The notes under the pieces are model-generated. The model did no database searches, was not told the DNA's origin, and was given only the letters and a program-made list of their open reading frames with translations. The position numbers and the translations under genes were made by a program. 64,000 nucleotides of DNA from Candidatus Avedoeria danica. Its GTDB lineage: Bacteria > Chloroflexota > Anaerolineae > Epilineales > Epilineaceae. Shown piece by piece: positions 57,927-64,000 of this stretch. Each line of letters begins with the position of its first letter. The stretch's first letter is position 1. The DNA is taken from assembly GCA_016703025.1 (NCBI GenBank), contig JADJCV010000004.1:434001-498000 (forward strand), read 5' to 3'.

Positions 57927-59596
57927 CACTCGTCGCCCCCCGTCTTGTCCCCAACCACCCCCAACGCCCCCGCCACCACCTCCGCCACCTCGGCGAAGAT
58001 CGGCGCCGCCACCCGGCTGCCGCGCTCACCGACTGGCCGGTCGAGCTTCACGAGGATGACGGCCCGCGGCTTGGAGACCGGAAAGAAACCACAGAAGCTG
58101 GCGATCAGGTCGTCCTCGCCGTTGCCGTCGCTGTCGAACAACTCCGATGTGCCGGTCTTGCCGCCGGACGTGTGGTGGGCCATCTCGGCGCCCGTCGCGG
58201 TCTCGGCGACGACGCTCTCGAGCATCGTGCGCATCGTGCGGGCGGTGGCGGCGGAGATCACTTGGGCCACCGGGATGGGCGCCACGTCCTGCGGCGGTGC
58301 CCCGTCCGCGCGCAGCTGGCGCACGACGCGCGGCGTCATTCGCACCCCGTCGTTTGCGATGGTTGCCATCGCCACCGCCATCTGGAGCGGCGTGACGTCC
58401 AGACCCTGGCCGAACGCGTTGTAGGCGAAGTTGCTGCCCACCCAGCCCTCGGCGCCCGGCTGGACGATCATGCCCGGCGCTTCGCCCGCGACGTCGATGC
58501 CCGTCGGCCGGCCGAGGCCGAACGCGTCGAGCGCGCGGTAGAAGCGGGCGCTGCCGAGCGTGTCGGCCACATGGACGGCGCCGACGTTCAACGAGAGCTG
58601 CAGCATCTGCCACATCGTCGCCGCGCCGTGGGCCGTGTAGTCCTGGTTGGGAATCGTCACCCCCTGGTAGAAGACCGTGGCCGTGTCGTCGTACGTGGAG
58701 TTGGGCGACAGGATCCCGCCGTCGATCGCCGCGGCAAGGCTCAGCGGCTTCAGCACGCTGCCGGGCGGGTAGTAGGCGCCGACGGCCGGGTCGATGTAGC
58801 GGTTCACGTCGGCCGCGGCGAAGTTGTTCGGGTCGTAGGCCGGGTAGCTGACGGATGCCAGCACGTCGCCGGTCGACGGTTCGAGGACGATGACGGTCCC
58901 GCCCGTGGCGTCCTGCGTTCCGATGTGGGCCGCCAGGATCCGCCACACCGCCAGCTGGATGTCGCGGTCGATCGTCAGCACCAGGTCCGTGCCCTCGCGC
59001 GGCGGGACGTACGCCCGCGGGTCCGTGCCGAACGGGCCGGGCGTGTGGCCCTTGACCCCGGTCAGCTGGGCGTTGTACGCCGCCTCGATCCCGTACTCGC
59101 CGTTGCCGTTCGAGTCCACGAAGCCCGTCACGTGGCCCGCCGCCTCGCCCAGCGCGTAGTGCCGGCTGGCGAGCGGCCGGATGAAGACGGCCTCTGGCGG
59201 CGCGAGGGCCTTGACGGCGTCCGCCGCCTCCCGCTGGGCGTAGCTGAACACCGTCACCCACTTTACGGCCGGCTCGTCGAGCTGCTGACGGACGAAGTCC
59301 GCCCGCGCGCCCAGATGCGGCGTCGCCGCGGCCAGGAAGCCCGCCGGGTCCGGCAGCTTGGCCTTCTCGAGGATCACCTCGTAGCGGTCGTAGCTCTCGG
59401 TGGCCACCAAGCGCCCCCGCCGGTCCCATATCGCGCCGCGCTGCGGCAGCACTTCCGTCGAGGGCTCCCAGGCAGCGCCCGCCGCCGACGCCGGCCGGGC
59501 GCTCAGCCAGACCACGCGGCCGGCGACGAGCGCCATCGCGCCGAAGAGCGCGAGCCCGAGCCACGGCAGCCGCGGGTAGTCCACGCGGCCCCTCAC
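57926..59596 (-). CDS. ftsI: Peptidoglycan D,D-transpeptidase FtsI (class B PBP)
   Basis: 556 aa. One N-terminal TM helix, the PBP dimer domain (RGAIWDRRGRLVA), and a transpeptidase domain with Ser280 in PGSVLKPL (SxxK), LSLNVG (SxN) and GGKTGTSE (KTG, Lys480), so the active site is intact. Two Asp/Asn/Gly loops (DSNGNGEYG and FDSDGNGEDD) look able to bind Ca2+. The GTG start overlaps the ftsL-like stop (GTGA). No PASTA domains. Confidence 0.95.
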   Translation of the reverse strand: MRGRVDYPRLPWLGLALFGAMALVAGRVVWLSARPASAAGAAWEPSTEVLPQRGAIWDRRGRLVATESYDRYEVILEKAKLPDPAGFLAAATPHLGARADFVRQQLDEPAVKWVTVFSYAQREAADAVKALAPPEAVFIRPLASRHYALGEAAGHVTGFVDSNGNGEYGIEAAYNAQLTGVKGHTPGPFGTDPRAYVPPREGTDLVLTIDRDIQLAVWRILAAHIGTQDATGGTVIVLEPSTGDVLASVSYPAYDPNNFAAADVNRYIDPAVGAYYPPGSVLKPLSLAAAIDGGILSPNSTYDDTATVFYQGVTIPNQDYTAHGAATMWQMLQLSLNVGAVHVADTLGSARFYRALDAFGLGRPTGIDVAGEAPGMIVQPGAEGWVGSNFAYNAFGQGLDVTPLQMAVAMATIANDGVRMTPRVVRQLRADGAPPQDVAPIPVAQVISAATARTMRTMLESVVAETATGAEMAHHTSGGKTGTSELFDSDGNGEDDLIASFCGFFPVSKPRAVILVKLDRPVGERGSRVAAPIFAEVAEVVAGALGVVGDKTGGDE

Positions 59597-60168
59597 GGGC
59601 TCGGCTCCAGCGCCTGCCAGAACGAGAGCGGGATCGCTGAGAGCGAGGGCTCGTCCGCGGCGGCGGGCGGCACTTCGGCCGGCGGGACGATGAGTTCGAG
59701 CGGGCTGCGGCGTCCGGGCTCGGCCAGCGCCGCCGACCCGGCCGGCGCCGCGGCCGCCGTGACGACGACGACCTCGACCGCGGCCTCCTCGACCGGCACG
59801 AAGCCGAGGCCGCGCGCCCGGTCCGCCAGGCCGCCGGGGTCCGTCGCCTGCGCCAGGGCGACACGGGCCGCAGCGCGCTGCATGAGCAGCGCTTCACGGC
59901 GCTCGAGGAGGTGGGCGATCGCCCGCCCGGTGTCCGCCACGGAGTTCGCCTGGCGGACCCAGAGCAGGCCCGCCATCGTGAAGCCGAGGACCGCGACGAG
60001 GACCGTCGGGGCGAGGGCGGCGACGGGCGGGCGCCGGTCGAGGTAGGGGGACGCGTCCGGGCGCGGCATCGCAGCCGTACGGCGGTGCACGGCCTCGCGC
60101 GGACCGCCGCCGTGCGACGGCAGCTGGCCCGGATCGACGCCGCGCGCGCCGACGCGCCGCGCGATCAC
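59593..60168 (-). CDS. ftsL: FtsL-like division protein
   Basis: 191 aa from the GTG that overlaps the rsmH stop (GTGA); an ATG at 60069 would give 158 aa. One TM helix (VAALAPTVLVAVLGFTMAGLLW), then a coiled-coil-prone segment (TGRAIAHLLERREALLMQRAAARVALA, location only) ending in ADRARGLGFVP. That end is the LeuxxxAla-GFV pattern of FtsL/DivIC proteins. A Pro/Ala-rich extracytoplasmic tail follows. The identity rests on position and topology, since FtsL sequences diverge strongly. Confidence 0.75.
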   Translation of the reverse strand: MIARRVGARGVDPGQLPSHGGGPREAVHRRTAAMPRPDASPYLDRRPPVAALAPTVLVAVLGFTMAGLLWVRQANSVADTGRAIAHLLERREALLMQRAAARVALAQATDPGGLADRARGLGFVPVEEAAVEVVVVTAAAAPAGSAALAEPGRRSPLELIVPPAEVPPAAADEPSLSAIPLSFWQALEPSP

Positions 60169-61106
60169 GCCGCCACCTCGGCCAGGCGCTCGGCGACGCG
60201 GAGCTTGGCGCTGCGGGCGCGCGGGTTCGCGCGGCACTCGTCCTCGGTGGGCGTCACGGGGTGGCGCGTCACGAGGCGGACCGTTGGGCGGCCGCCGCAT
60301 ACGCACAGCGGCATCTCGGGCGGGCACGTGCAGCCGGTGGCGGCGGCCTTGAAGGCGCGCTTGATGATCCGGTCCTCGAGCGAGTGGAAGCTGATCACCG
60401 CCAGACGCCCGCCGGTCGCGAGCCGCCCGAAGGCCTGCGGCACGGCGCGCTCCACCGCAGACAGCTCGTCGTTCACCGCGATCCGGAGTGCCTGGAACGT
60501 GCGCGTGGCCGGATGGACCGGTCGCCGACCCCGCTCGGGGCGGACGACCCGCGCCACGACGTCGGCCAGCGCGCGCGTCGAGCGGAGGGGGCGGGCGGCC
60601 ACGATCGCGCGGGCGATCCGTCGGCTCGCTCGTTCCTCGCCGTAGCGCCAGATGACGTCGGCCAGGTCGGCCTCGGCGGCGTCGTTCACCCAGTCGGCGG
60701 CGGTCATGTCGGCGTCGGGGCCGAGCCGCATGTCGAGCGGGCCGTCGGATTGAAACGACAGGCCGCGTGCCGGATCGTCGAGTTGGTCGGACGAGATGCC
60801 GAGATCGAACAGGATGCCGTTGCACGGCGGCCAGGCGTTCGCGTCGGCGACGGCGTCGAGGTCGGCGATGTTTCCTTCGGCCAAAACGAGTCGGTCGCCG
60901 TACGCGGCCAGCCGTTCGGCGGCCCGCGCGAGCGCCAGCGGGTCGCGGTCGATGCCGAGCAGCCGGCCGTCGGGCGCGGTGCGCATCAGCAGCGCCTCGG
61001 CGTGGCCGCCGCCGCCCAGCGTGCCGTCCAACCAGTGGCCGCCGGGCGCCGGAGCCAACAGCTCGAGGATCTCGGCGAGGAGGACCGGGGCGTGGCGCGT
61101 CGTCAT
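60165..61106 (-). CDS. rsmH: 16S rRNA (cytosine(1402)-N4)-methyltransferase RsmH
   Basis: 313 aa. HAPVLLAEILELL, motif I WLDGTLGGGGHAEALL, DRDPLALARA, FDLGISSDQLDDPARGLSF, and the C-terminal VISFHSLEDRIIKRAFK all match RsmH. It contains a Cys-rich loop (CTCPPEMPLCVCGG). The ATG overlaps the mraZ stop (ATGA). Confidence 0.97.
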   Translation of the reverse strand: MTTRHAPVLLAEILELLAPAPGGHWLDGTLGGGGHAEALLMRTAPDGRLLGIDRDPLALARAAERLAAYGDRLVLAEGNIADLDAVADANAWPPCNGILFDLGISSDQLDDPARGLSFQSDGPLDMRLGPDADMTAADWVNDAAEADLADVIWRYGEERASRRIARAIVAARPLRSTRALADVVARVVRPERGRRPVHPATRTFQALRIAVNDELSAVERAVPQAFGRLATGGRLAVISFHSLEDRIIKRAFKAAATGCTCPPEMPLCVCGGRPTVRLVTRHPVTPTEDECRANPRARSAKLRVAERLAEVAA

Positions 61107-61576
61107 CGCGTCGGCTCTGCGTCGCCGCGCATCGCCGCCAGATCGGCGGCGGCCATGATCTCCGCCACCTGGCCGATCACGTCGACGGCCTGCTTCTGCC
61201 AGAGCTCGGCGCTCCAGAGTTCGAGCCGGTGGCCCATGCCGAGCGCGGCGACGGCGGAGTTGGGCTTGAGGCCGCAGTGGTCGCGCAGCGGCGCCGGGAT
61301 CATCGCCCGCCCCTGGCGATCCGGTGTCTCGGCGAAGCCCGTGCGCAGGAATCGGACCGCGTCCACCGCGCCGGCGCCGGCGGTGAGGTGCGCCAGGAGC
61401 GCCGCCCGTTGCGCCGGCCACTCGTCCAAAGGGAACAGCCAGAGGCACTTGCCCGACAGGCCGCGGATCATGTGCAGACCGGCCTCGAACGGCTCGCGGA
61501 AGGGCTTCGGGATGATCACCCGGCCCTTGTCGTCGATGCTGCACCGTAGCTCGCCGTCCAGATCCCAGGCAGACAC
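61103..61576 (-). CDS. mraZ: Transcriptional regulator MraZ
   Basis: 157 aa, with two SpoVT/AbrB-like repeats: SIDDKGRVIIPKPFRE (about 13-28) and TPDRQGRAMIPAPLRDHCGL (about 85-104). MraZ binds its own operator upstream of the dcw cluster. The GTG at 61576 has GGAAGGA 7 nt upstream and gives the normal family start; a TTG nine codons earlier is less likely. Confidence 0.95.
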   Translation of the reverse strand: MSAWDLDGELRCSIDDKGRVIIPKPFREPFEAGLHMIRGLSGKCLWLFPLDEWPAQRAALLAHLTAGAGAVDAVRFLRTGFAETPDRQGRAMIPAPLRDHCGLKPNSAVAALGMGHRLELWSAELWQKQAVDVIGQVAEIMAAADLAAMRGDAEPTR

Positions 61577-61625
61577 GGGGTTTCCTTCCCACTCGGCTCG
61601 CAATCATCGAGGTAAACGAGATGCG

Positions 61626-61655
61626 TTTCATCCACAATTCACCACGATTCTCCAC
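61626..61655 (-). promoter_or_regulatory. MraZ operator: three 10-bp direct repeats
   Basis: Minus strand reads GTGGAGAATC, GTGGTGAATT, GTGGATGAAA: GTGGN followed by five bases, three times with exact 10-bp period. MraZ operators in other bacteria are (T)GGGN or GTGG-type boxes repeated every 10 bp just upstream of mraZ. A possible -10 (TAAGAT, 61669-61664) lies immediately upstream, so bound MraZ would overlap the start region. Confidence 0.75.
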
Positions 61656-61688
61656 ACCGGTGGATCTTACCATAACGCATGGCCGGTC

Positions 61689-61730
61689 CACAACCCACCT
61701 TGACCAACTTTTAAGGTTTAGTTGTCCACA
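61689..61730. other. AT-rich patch with TTGTCCACA box between mraZ and ssb
   Basis: Contains TTGTCCACA (61722-61730), the DnaA-box form used by high-GC bacteria, with further CCACA motifs at about 61687 and 61631. An AT-rich run TTTTAAGGTTTA lies beside it. The rest of the 347-nt gap holds the mraZ operator and ssb promoter. An origin role is not supported by neighbouring genes. Confidence 0.3.
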
Positions 61731-61808
61731 GGCCCGGCGAAGGATGTCGGCCACCGTGCGCCTCTGTCGAGGCTGGCGCCGACGTGTCGCCCAAGTGTCG
61801 CGAGGGCG

Positions 61809-61836
61809 TTGACAGCATGGAGCGGATGCGTATACT
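61809..61836 (+). promoter_or_regulatory. Sigma-70 promoter of ssb
   Basis: Perfect TTGACA (61809-61814), 16-bp spacer, TATACT (61831-61836). The best consensus promoter in the window; the leader is about 80 nt. Confidence 0.75.
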
Positions 61837-61923
61837 TGCGATGGACTAGAATGCATGTTCTATGCCTCTCTGGTCATGTGATCGAACCGTCACCCACGAA
61901 CCCTGAACGATCTGGAGGAAGTC

Positions 61924-62334
61924 ATGTACCAACGCACTGTCGTCGTGGGCAATCTCGGCCGGGATCCCGAGATGCGCTACACCGCCAACGGCACCCCTGT
62001 CTGCAACTTCACCGTGGCCACCAACCGGAAGTGGACGGACCAGGACGGCTCATCCCAGGAAGAGACCACCTGGTTCCGCGTCAGCGTCTTCGGCCGCCAG
62101 GCCGAAATCTGCAACCAGTACCTGGCCAAGGGCCGGCTGGTCCTGTGCGAGGGCGAGATCCGCACGAGCACCTACACGGACCAGAACGGCGCCGAGCGCA
62201 ACGGCTGGGAGCTCCGGGCGAACATCGTCAAGTTCCTCGGCGGCACCGGTGACCGCGGACCGGCCGGTGCGTTCGACGACGCCGGCGCCGGCCACGGCGA
62301 GAGCCACATGGCCGAGGACGACATCCCGTTCTAA
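61924..62334 (+). CDS. ssb: Single-stranded DNA-binding protein
   Basis: 136 aa. OB fold: YQRTVVVGNLGRDPEMRYT, TWFRVSVFGRQAE, YLAKGRLVLCEGEIRT; short Gly-rich linker; acidic tip MAEDDIPF that recruits replication proteins. GGAGGAAG precedes the ATG. Two hairpins follow the stop. Confidence 0.97.
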   Translation: MYQRTVVVGNLGRDPEMRYTANGTPVCNFTVATNRKWTDQDGSSQEETTWFRVSVFGRQAEICNQYLAKGRLVLCEGEIRTSTYTDQNGAERNGWELRANIVKFLGGTGDRGPAGAFDDAGAGHGESHMAEDDIPF

Positions 62335-62350
62335 GCGTGCCGAGGATGAA

Positions 62351-62386
62351 GCACCCGGCCGCACCGCGTGCGGCGCGGCCGGGTGC
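62351..62386 (+). terminator. Terminator-like hairpin after ssb
   Basis: GCACCCGGCCGC and its exact complement around a 12-nt loop, starting 17 nt after the ssb stop. No T-tract follows. Confidence 0.6.
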
Positions 62387-62417
62387 GACGCCGTCAGCCG
62401 GGCGCGGACATGCAATG

Positions 62418-62440
62418 GCCGTGCCACGCGGGGCACGGCC
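62418..62440 (+). terminator. Second hairpin after ssb
   Basis: GGCCGTGCC, loop ACGCG, GGCACGGCC, followed by TTCGCTGTTC. The moderately T-rich tail makes this the more convincing terminator of the two. The remainder of the 451-nt gap to the lipoprotein gene shows no gene. Confidence 0.55.
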
Positions 62441-62702
62441 TTCGCTGTTCGCCGAAGCGCGGGTGGATGGTCGAAGTTGACAGAGGTGGGAGGGCAGAGC
62501 CCGGTTCGCCGGGCGGGCGGGCCAACGGCTTCCCGGCACGCGAAGGTGCGGCGGCGCACGGGAATATCCGCACGGGGCTACGGGTTCGTACGCACGGCGT
62601 GGGTGACAGGGCGGACCGTCGCGACGTGGTGGGCGTCAGGGCGCAGCGCGGCGTGACCACGCGCCGGCCAACCATGACACCTTGGCCATCGTCACATCGT
62701 GC

Positions 62703-62730
62703 GGTAGGGACACGGCGTGCCGTGCCCACC
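62703..62730. repeat. REP-like palindrome, GGTAGGG head
   Basis: GGTAGGGACACGGC, GT, GCCGTGCCCACC. Inverted relative to the copy at 62758-62782. Confidence 0.75.
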
Positions 62731-62757
62731 CGTCGGTTATCGCGATGCGGATGCAAA

Positions 62758-62782
62758 GGGCACGGCGTGCCGTGCCCCTACC
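62758..62782. repeat. REP-like palindrome, inverted copy
   Basis: GGGCACGGC, GT, GCCGTGCCCCTACC. With 62703-62730 it forms an inverted pair about 27 nt apart, like a BIME. It lies 3 nt from the stop of the lipoprotein gene and could shield that mRNA's 3' end. Confidence 0.8.
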
Positions 62783-62785
62783 GCG

Positions 62786-63856
62786 CTACGGGGTTTGGAA
62801 GACCTGGATCCGGCCGTTCTGCTGATCGACGACGTAGAGCTGGCCGGCGCTGAAGGCCAGTCCGGTCGGCGTGTTGAACTGCGTCGGTCCGGCGCCAAGC
62901 TTGCCGAGGTCGCTCACCCAACCGTTCGCGTCGAAGACTTGGATGTAGTGCGAGGCCGCTTCGCTGGCGTACAGTCGGCCCACATCGTCCAGCGCCAGAC
63001 CGGCGATGCGGAAGAGCGTCTCGTCCTTGTAGCCATGGGCAAAGCTCTTCTCGTACGCGCCGTCCGCACCGAACACCTGGATGGCGTAGCTGTCGCCGAC
63101 GCCGACGTACACCCGCCCGTCCGGACCGACGGCCAGCGCGCGCGGCTGCGAGAACTGGCCGCGGCCGCCGCCCTTCTCGCCGATCGTCCGAAGGTGGCGC
63201 CCGCCGGCATCGAAGACCTCGATGCGGCCGTTCACGGCGTCGGCCACATACAGGTTCCCGTCGCCGTCGAGCGCCAGTGCCGCCGGCTGCGTGAGCTGGC
63301 CGGGAGACGTACCGGCCTCGCCGACGGTGCCGATCGCGGCGCCCGCCGCATCGAAGACACGCACCGGCGGCGTCCGTTCGGCCACGTACAGCCGTGCGCC
63401 GTCGGGCGCGACGGCCACGCCCTCCACCGAGACGAGCTCGCCGGCGGCCACGCGCCGCACGAAGGCGCCGCTGCCATCGAACACCTGCACCCCGACGGAG
63501 TCGGCGATGTACACGTTGCCCGTGGCGTCGACGGCGATGCCGGTCGGCAATTGGAGCTGGCCGTCGCCGTTGCCGAAGCCGCCGAAGCTGCGCACGTACG
63601 TCGGTACCTTGCCCGTCGCGCGCTGCGTGCCGAGGGCGTCCGGCGGGGAGAGCGTCGGTCCGGAGCTGCTCTCGATTGTGACGGCCGCCGTTGCGCCGGG
63701 CGGTGCGGTCGAGCCGTCCGGCGCGACGGCAGGCGGCGTGCCGACCGGCGTGTCGTTGGGCGTGCAGCCGGCCATCACTCCGAGGGACAGCAGCGCGGCG
63801 GCGGCCAAACTGCGCGCCGTGCGGCGCGTGCAGCGCAGGATCGTGGTTGCGGGCAT
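62786..63856 (-). CDS. NHL-repeat lipoprotein (six-bladed propeller)
   Basis: 356 aa. A lipoprotein signal with lipobox VMAGC (Cys31) predicts lipid anchoring outside the cytoplasmic membrane. A Pro/Ala/Thr linker of about 55 aa leads to NHL repeats: LQLPTGIAVDATGNVYIADS, VEGVAVAPDGARLYVAE, TQPAALALDGDGNLYVADA, SQPRALAVGPDGRVYVG, LALDDVGRLYASEA and NTPTGLAFSAGQLYVVD (six blades). NHL propellers bind protein, RNA or sugar ligands; the ligand is unknown here. The TATAATCGCC promoter lies 45 nt upstream. Confidence 0.85.
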   Translation of the reverse strand: MPATTILRCTRRTARSLAAAALLSLGVMAGCTPNDTPVGTPPAVAPDGSTAPPGATAAVTIESSSGPTLSPPDALGTQRATGKVPTYVRSFGGFGNGDGQLQLPTGIAVDATGNVYIADSVGVQVFDGSGAFVRRVAAGELVSVEGVAVAPDGARLYVAERTPPVRVFDAAGAAIGTVGEAGTSPGQLTQPAALALDGDGNLYVADAVNGRIEVFDAGGRHLRTIGEKGGGRGQFSQPRALAVGPDGRVYVGVGDSYAIQVFGADGAYEKSFAHGYKDETLFRIAGLALDDVGRLYASEAASHYIQVFDANGWVSDLGKLGAGPTQFNTPTGLAFSAGQLYVVDQQNGRIQVFQTP

Positions 63857-63900
63857 CAGGTAAGTCCCCTATCGGTTCGTCGGTGGGGGGCGGACGGGCG

Positions 63901-63906
63901 ATTATA
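63901..63906 (-). promoter_or_regulatory. -10 element TATAAT of the NHL lipoprotein gene
   Basis: Minus strand TATAATCGCC, the third exact copy of this decamer in the window. Leader about 38 nt. No -35 recognised. Confidence 0.55.
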
Positions 63907-63919
63907 GGCCGCGCCCGTC

Positions 63920-64000
63920 CTAACGACGCGCCGCAGCTGCTCCGATGCGCCCGTGCGTTGCGTACGGCAGGTAGACGACGAAACGCGTCGGCCGCGTCGC
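63920..64000 (-). CDS. C-terminal end of a YLP-tailed secreted protein (partial)
   Basis: The last 26 codons of a gene entering from beyond the window, with stop TAG at 63922-63920. The peptide contains FVVYLPYATHGRIGAAAARR. The YLP motif followed by basic residues at the extreme C-terminus matches the tails of the genes at 2748 and 11846, which argues that this short frame is real. The rest of the gene is outside the window. Confidence 0.55.
   Translation of the reverse strand, partial: ATRPTRFVVYLPYATHGRIGAAAARR

Noticed and set aside
61600..61923. Replication origin (DnaA-box-like TTGTCCACA and AT-rich patch)
   Set aside because: Only one good box; the other CCACA motifs belong to the MraZ operator, and no dnaA, dnaN or gyrB is nearby.
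1..64000. tRNA/rRNA genes, insertion sequences, prophage or integrase genes
   Set aside because: None recognised by eye on either strand; a dedicated tRNA scan was not possible.

Overview
The window is high-GC bacterial chromosome with a nearly complete housekeeping complement. It most likely comes from an uncultured member of Chloroflexota (Anaerolineae/Ardenticatenia-like). The evidence is a class II (B12-type) ribonucleotide reductase beside nrdR and ftsZ, several secreted proteins ending in a YLP-containing basic tail, Ser/Thr/Pro-rich linkers, membrane-tethered LuxR-Kelch regulation, and a division cluster in the order mraZ-rsmH-ftsL-ftsI-mraY-(murD)-ftsW-murG-murC/B-ftsQ-ftsA-ftsZ. The taxonomic assignment is inference. 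I see no tRNA, rRNA, CRISPR array, transposase or phage gene.

Layout: 0.1-9.1 kb (+) carries a zinc-ribbon methyltransferase, a LuxR-TM-Kelch regulator, two paralogous secreted 'FPPxxW' proteins, a membrane-anchored clan-A glycosidase-like protein and rsgA. 9.1-13.1 kb (-) carries secreted or anchored proteins: a coupled secreted protein and peptidase-MA pair, and a C39-like protein whose catalytic Cys is Ser. era (+) follows. 14.4-22.9 kb (-) is a compact translation operon nusA-rnpM-infB-rbfA-nrnA-truB-ribF, followed by a galactose-lectin-like protein with an LPXTG-type sorting signal. 23.3-28.5 kb carries acsA (+), then a sugar isomerase-like gene, uppP and dgt (-). 28.6-40.4 kb (+) carries two paralogous large surface proteins, ppk1, a Ycf48-like propeller protein and a GT39-like membrane glycosyltransferase. 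40.5-46.3 kb (-) is nrdR-nrdJ-CYTH-ppx. 46.5-61.6 kb (-) is the dcw division/cell-wall cluster. The window ends with ssb (+), an NHL-repeat lipoprotein (-) and the last 26 codons of another YLP-tailed protein (-).

The most striking region is the dcw cluster. Every gene from mraZ to mraY touches or overlaps its neighbour, as does nearly every gene from ftsW to ftsQ. At the murD position there is instead a 139-nt hairpin-bearing gap followed by a 169-codon gene that matches only a degenerate Mur-ligase C-terminal domain. The adjacent MraY has Asn in place of the catalytic Asp of its FMGD motif. murE and murF are missing from their usual place. MurC is fused to MurB, ftsW and murG overlap by 86 nt in different frames, and two small CvpA-like membrane proteins sit between murG and murC.

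Regulatory sequence is readable in several places: an MraZ operator of three 10-bp repeats, a hairpin-plus-T-tract attenuator in the nusA leader, and a recurrent -10 element of the form TATAATCGCC that gives at least two apparently leaderless mRNAs. Short tandem repeats (14-16 bp) fill the leaders of nusA, ftsZ and two surface-protein genes. REP-like palindromes with a GTAGGGGC head lie between genes and often contain the upstream gene's TAG stop.
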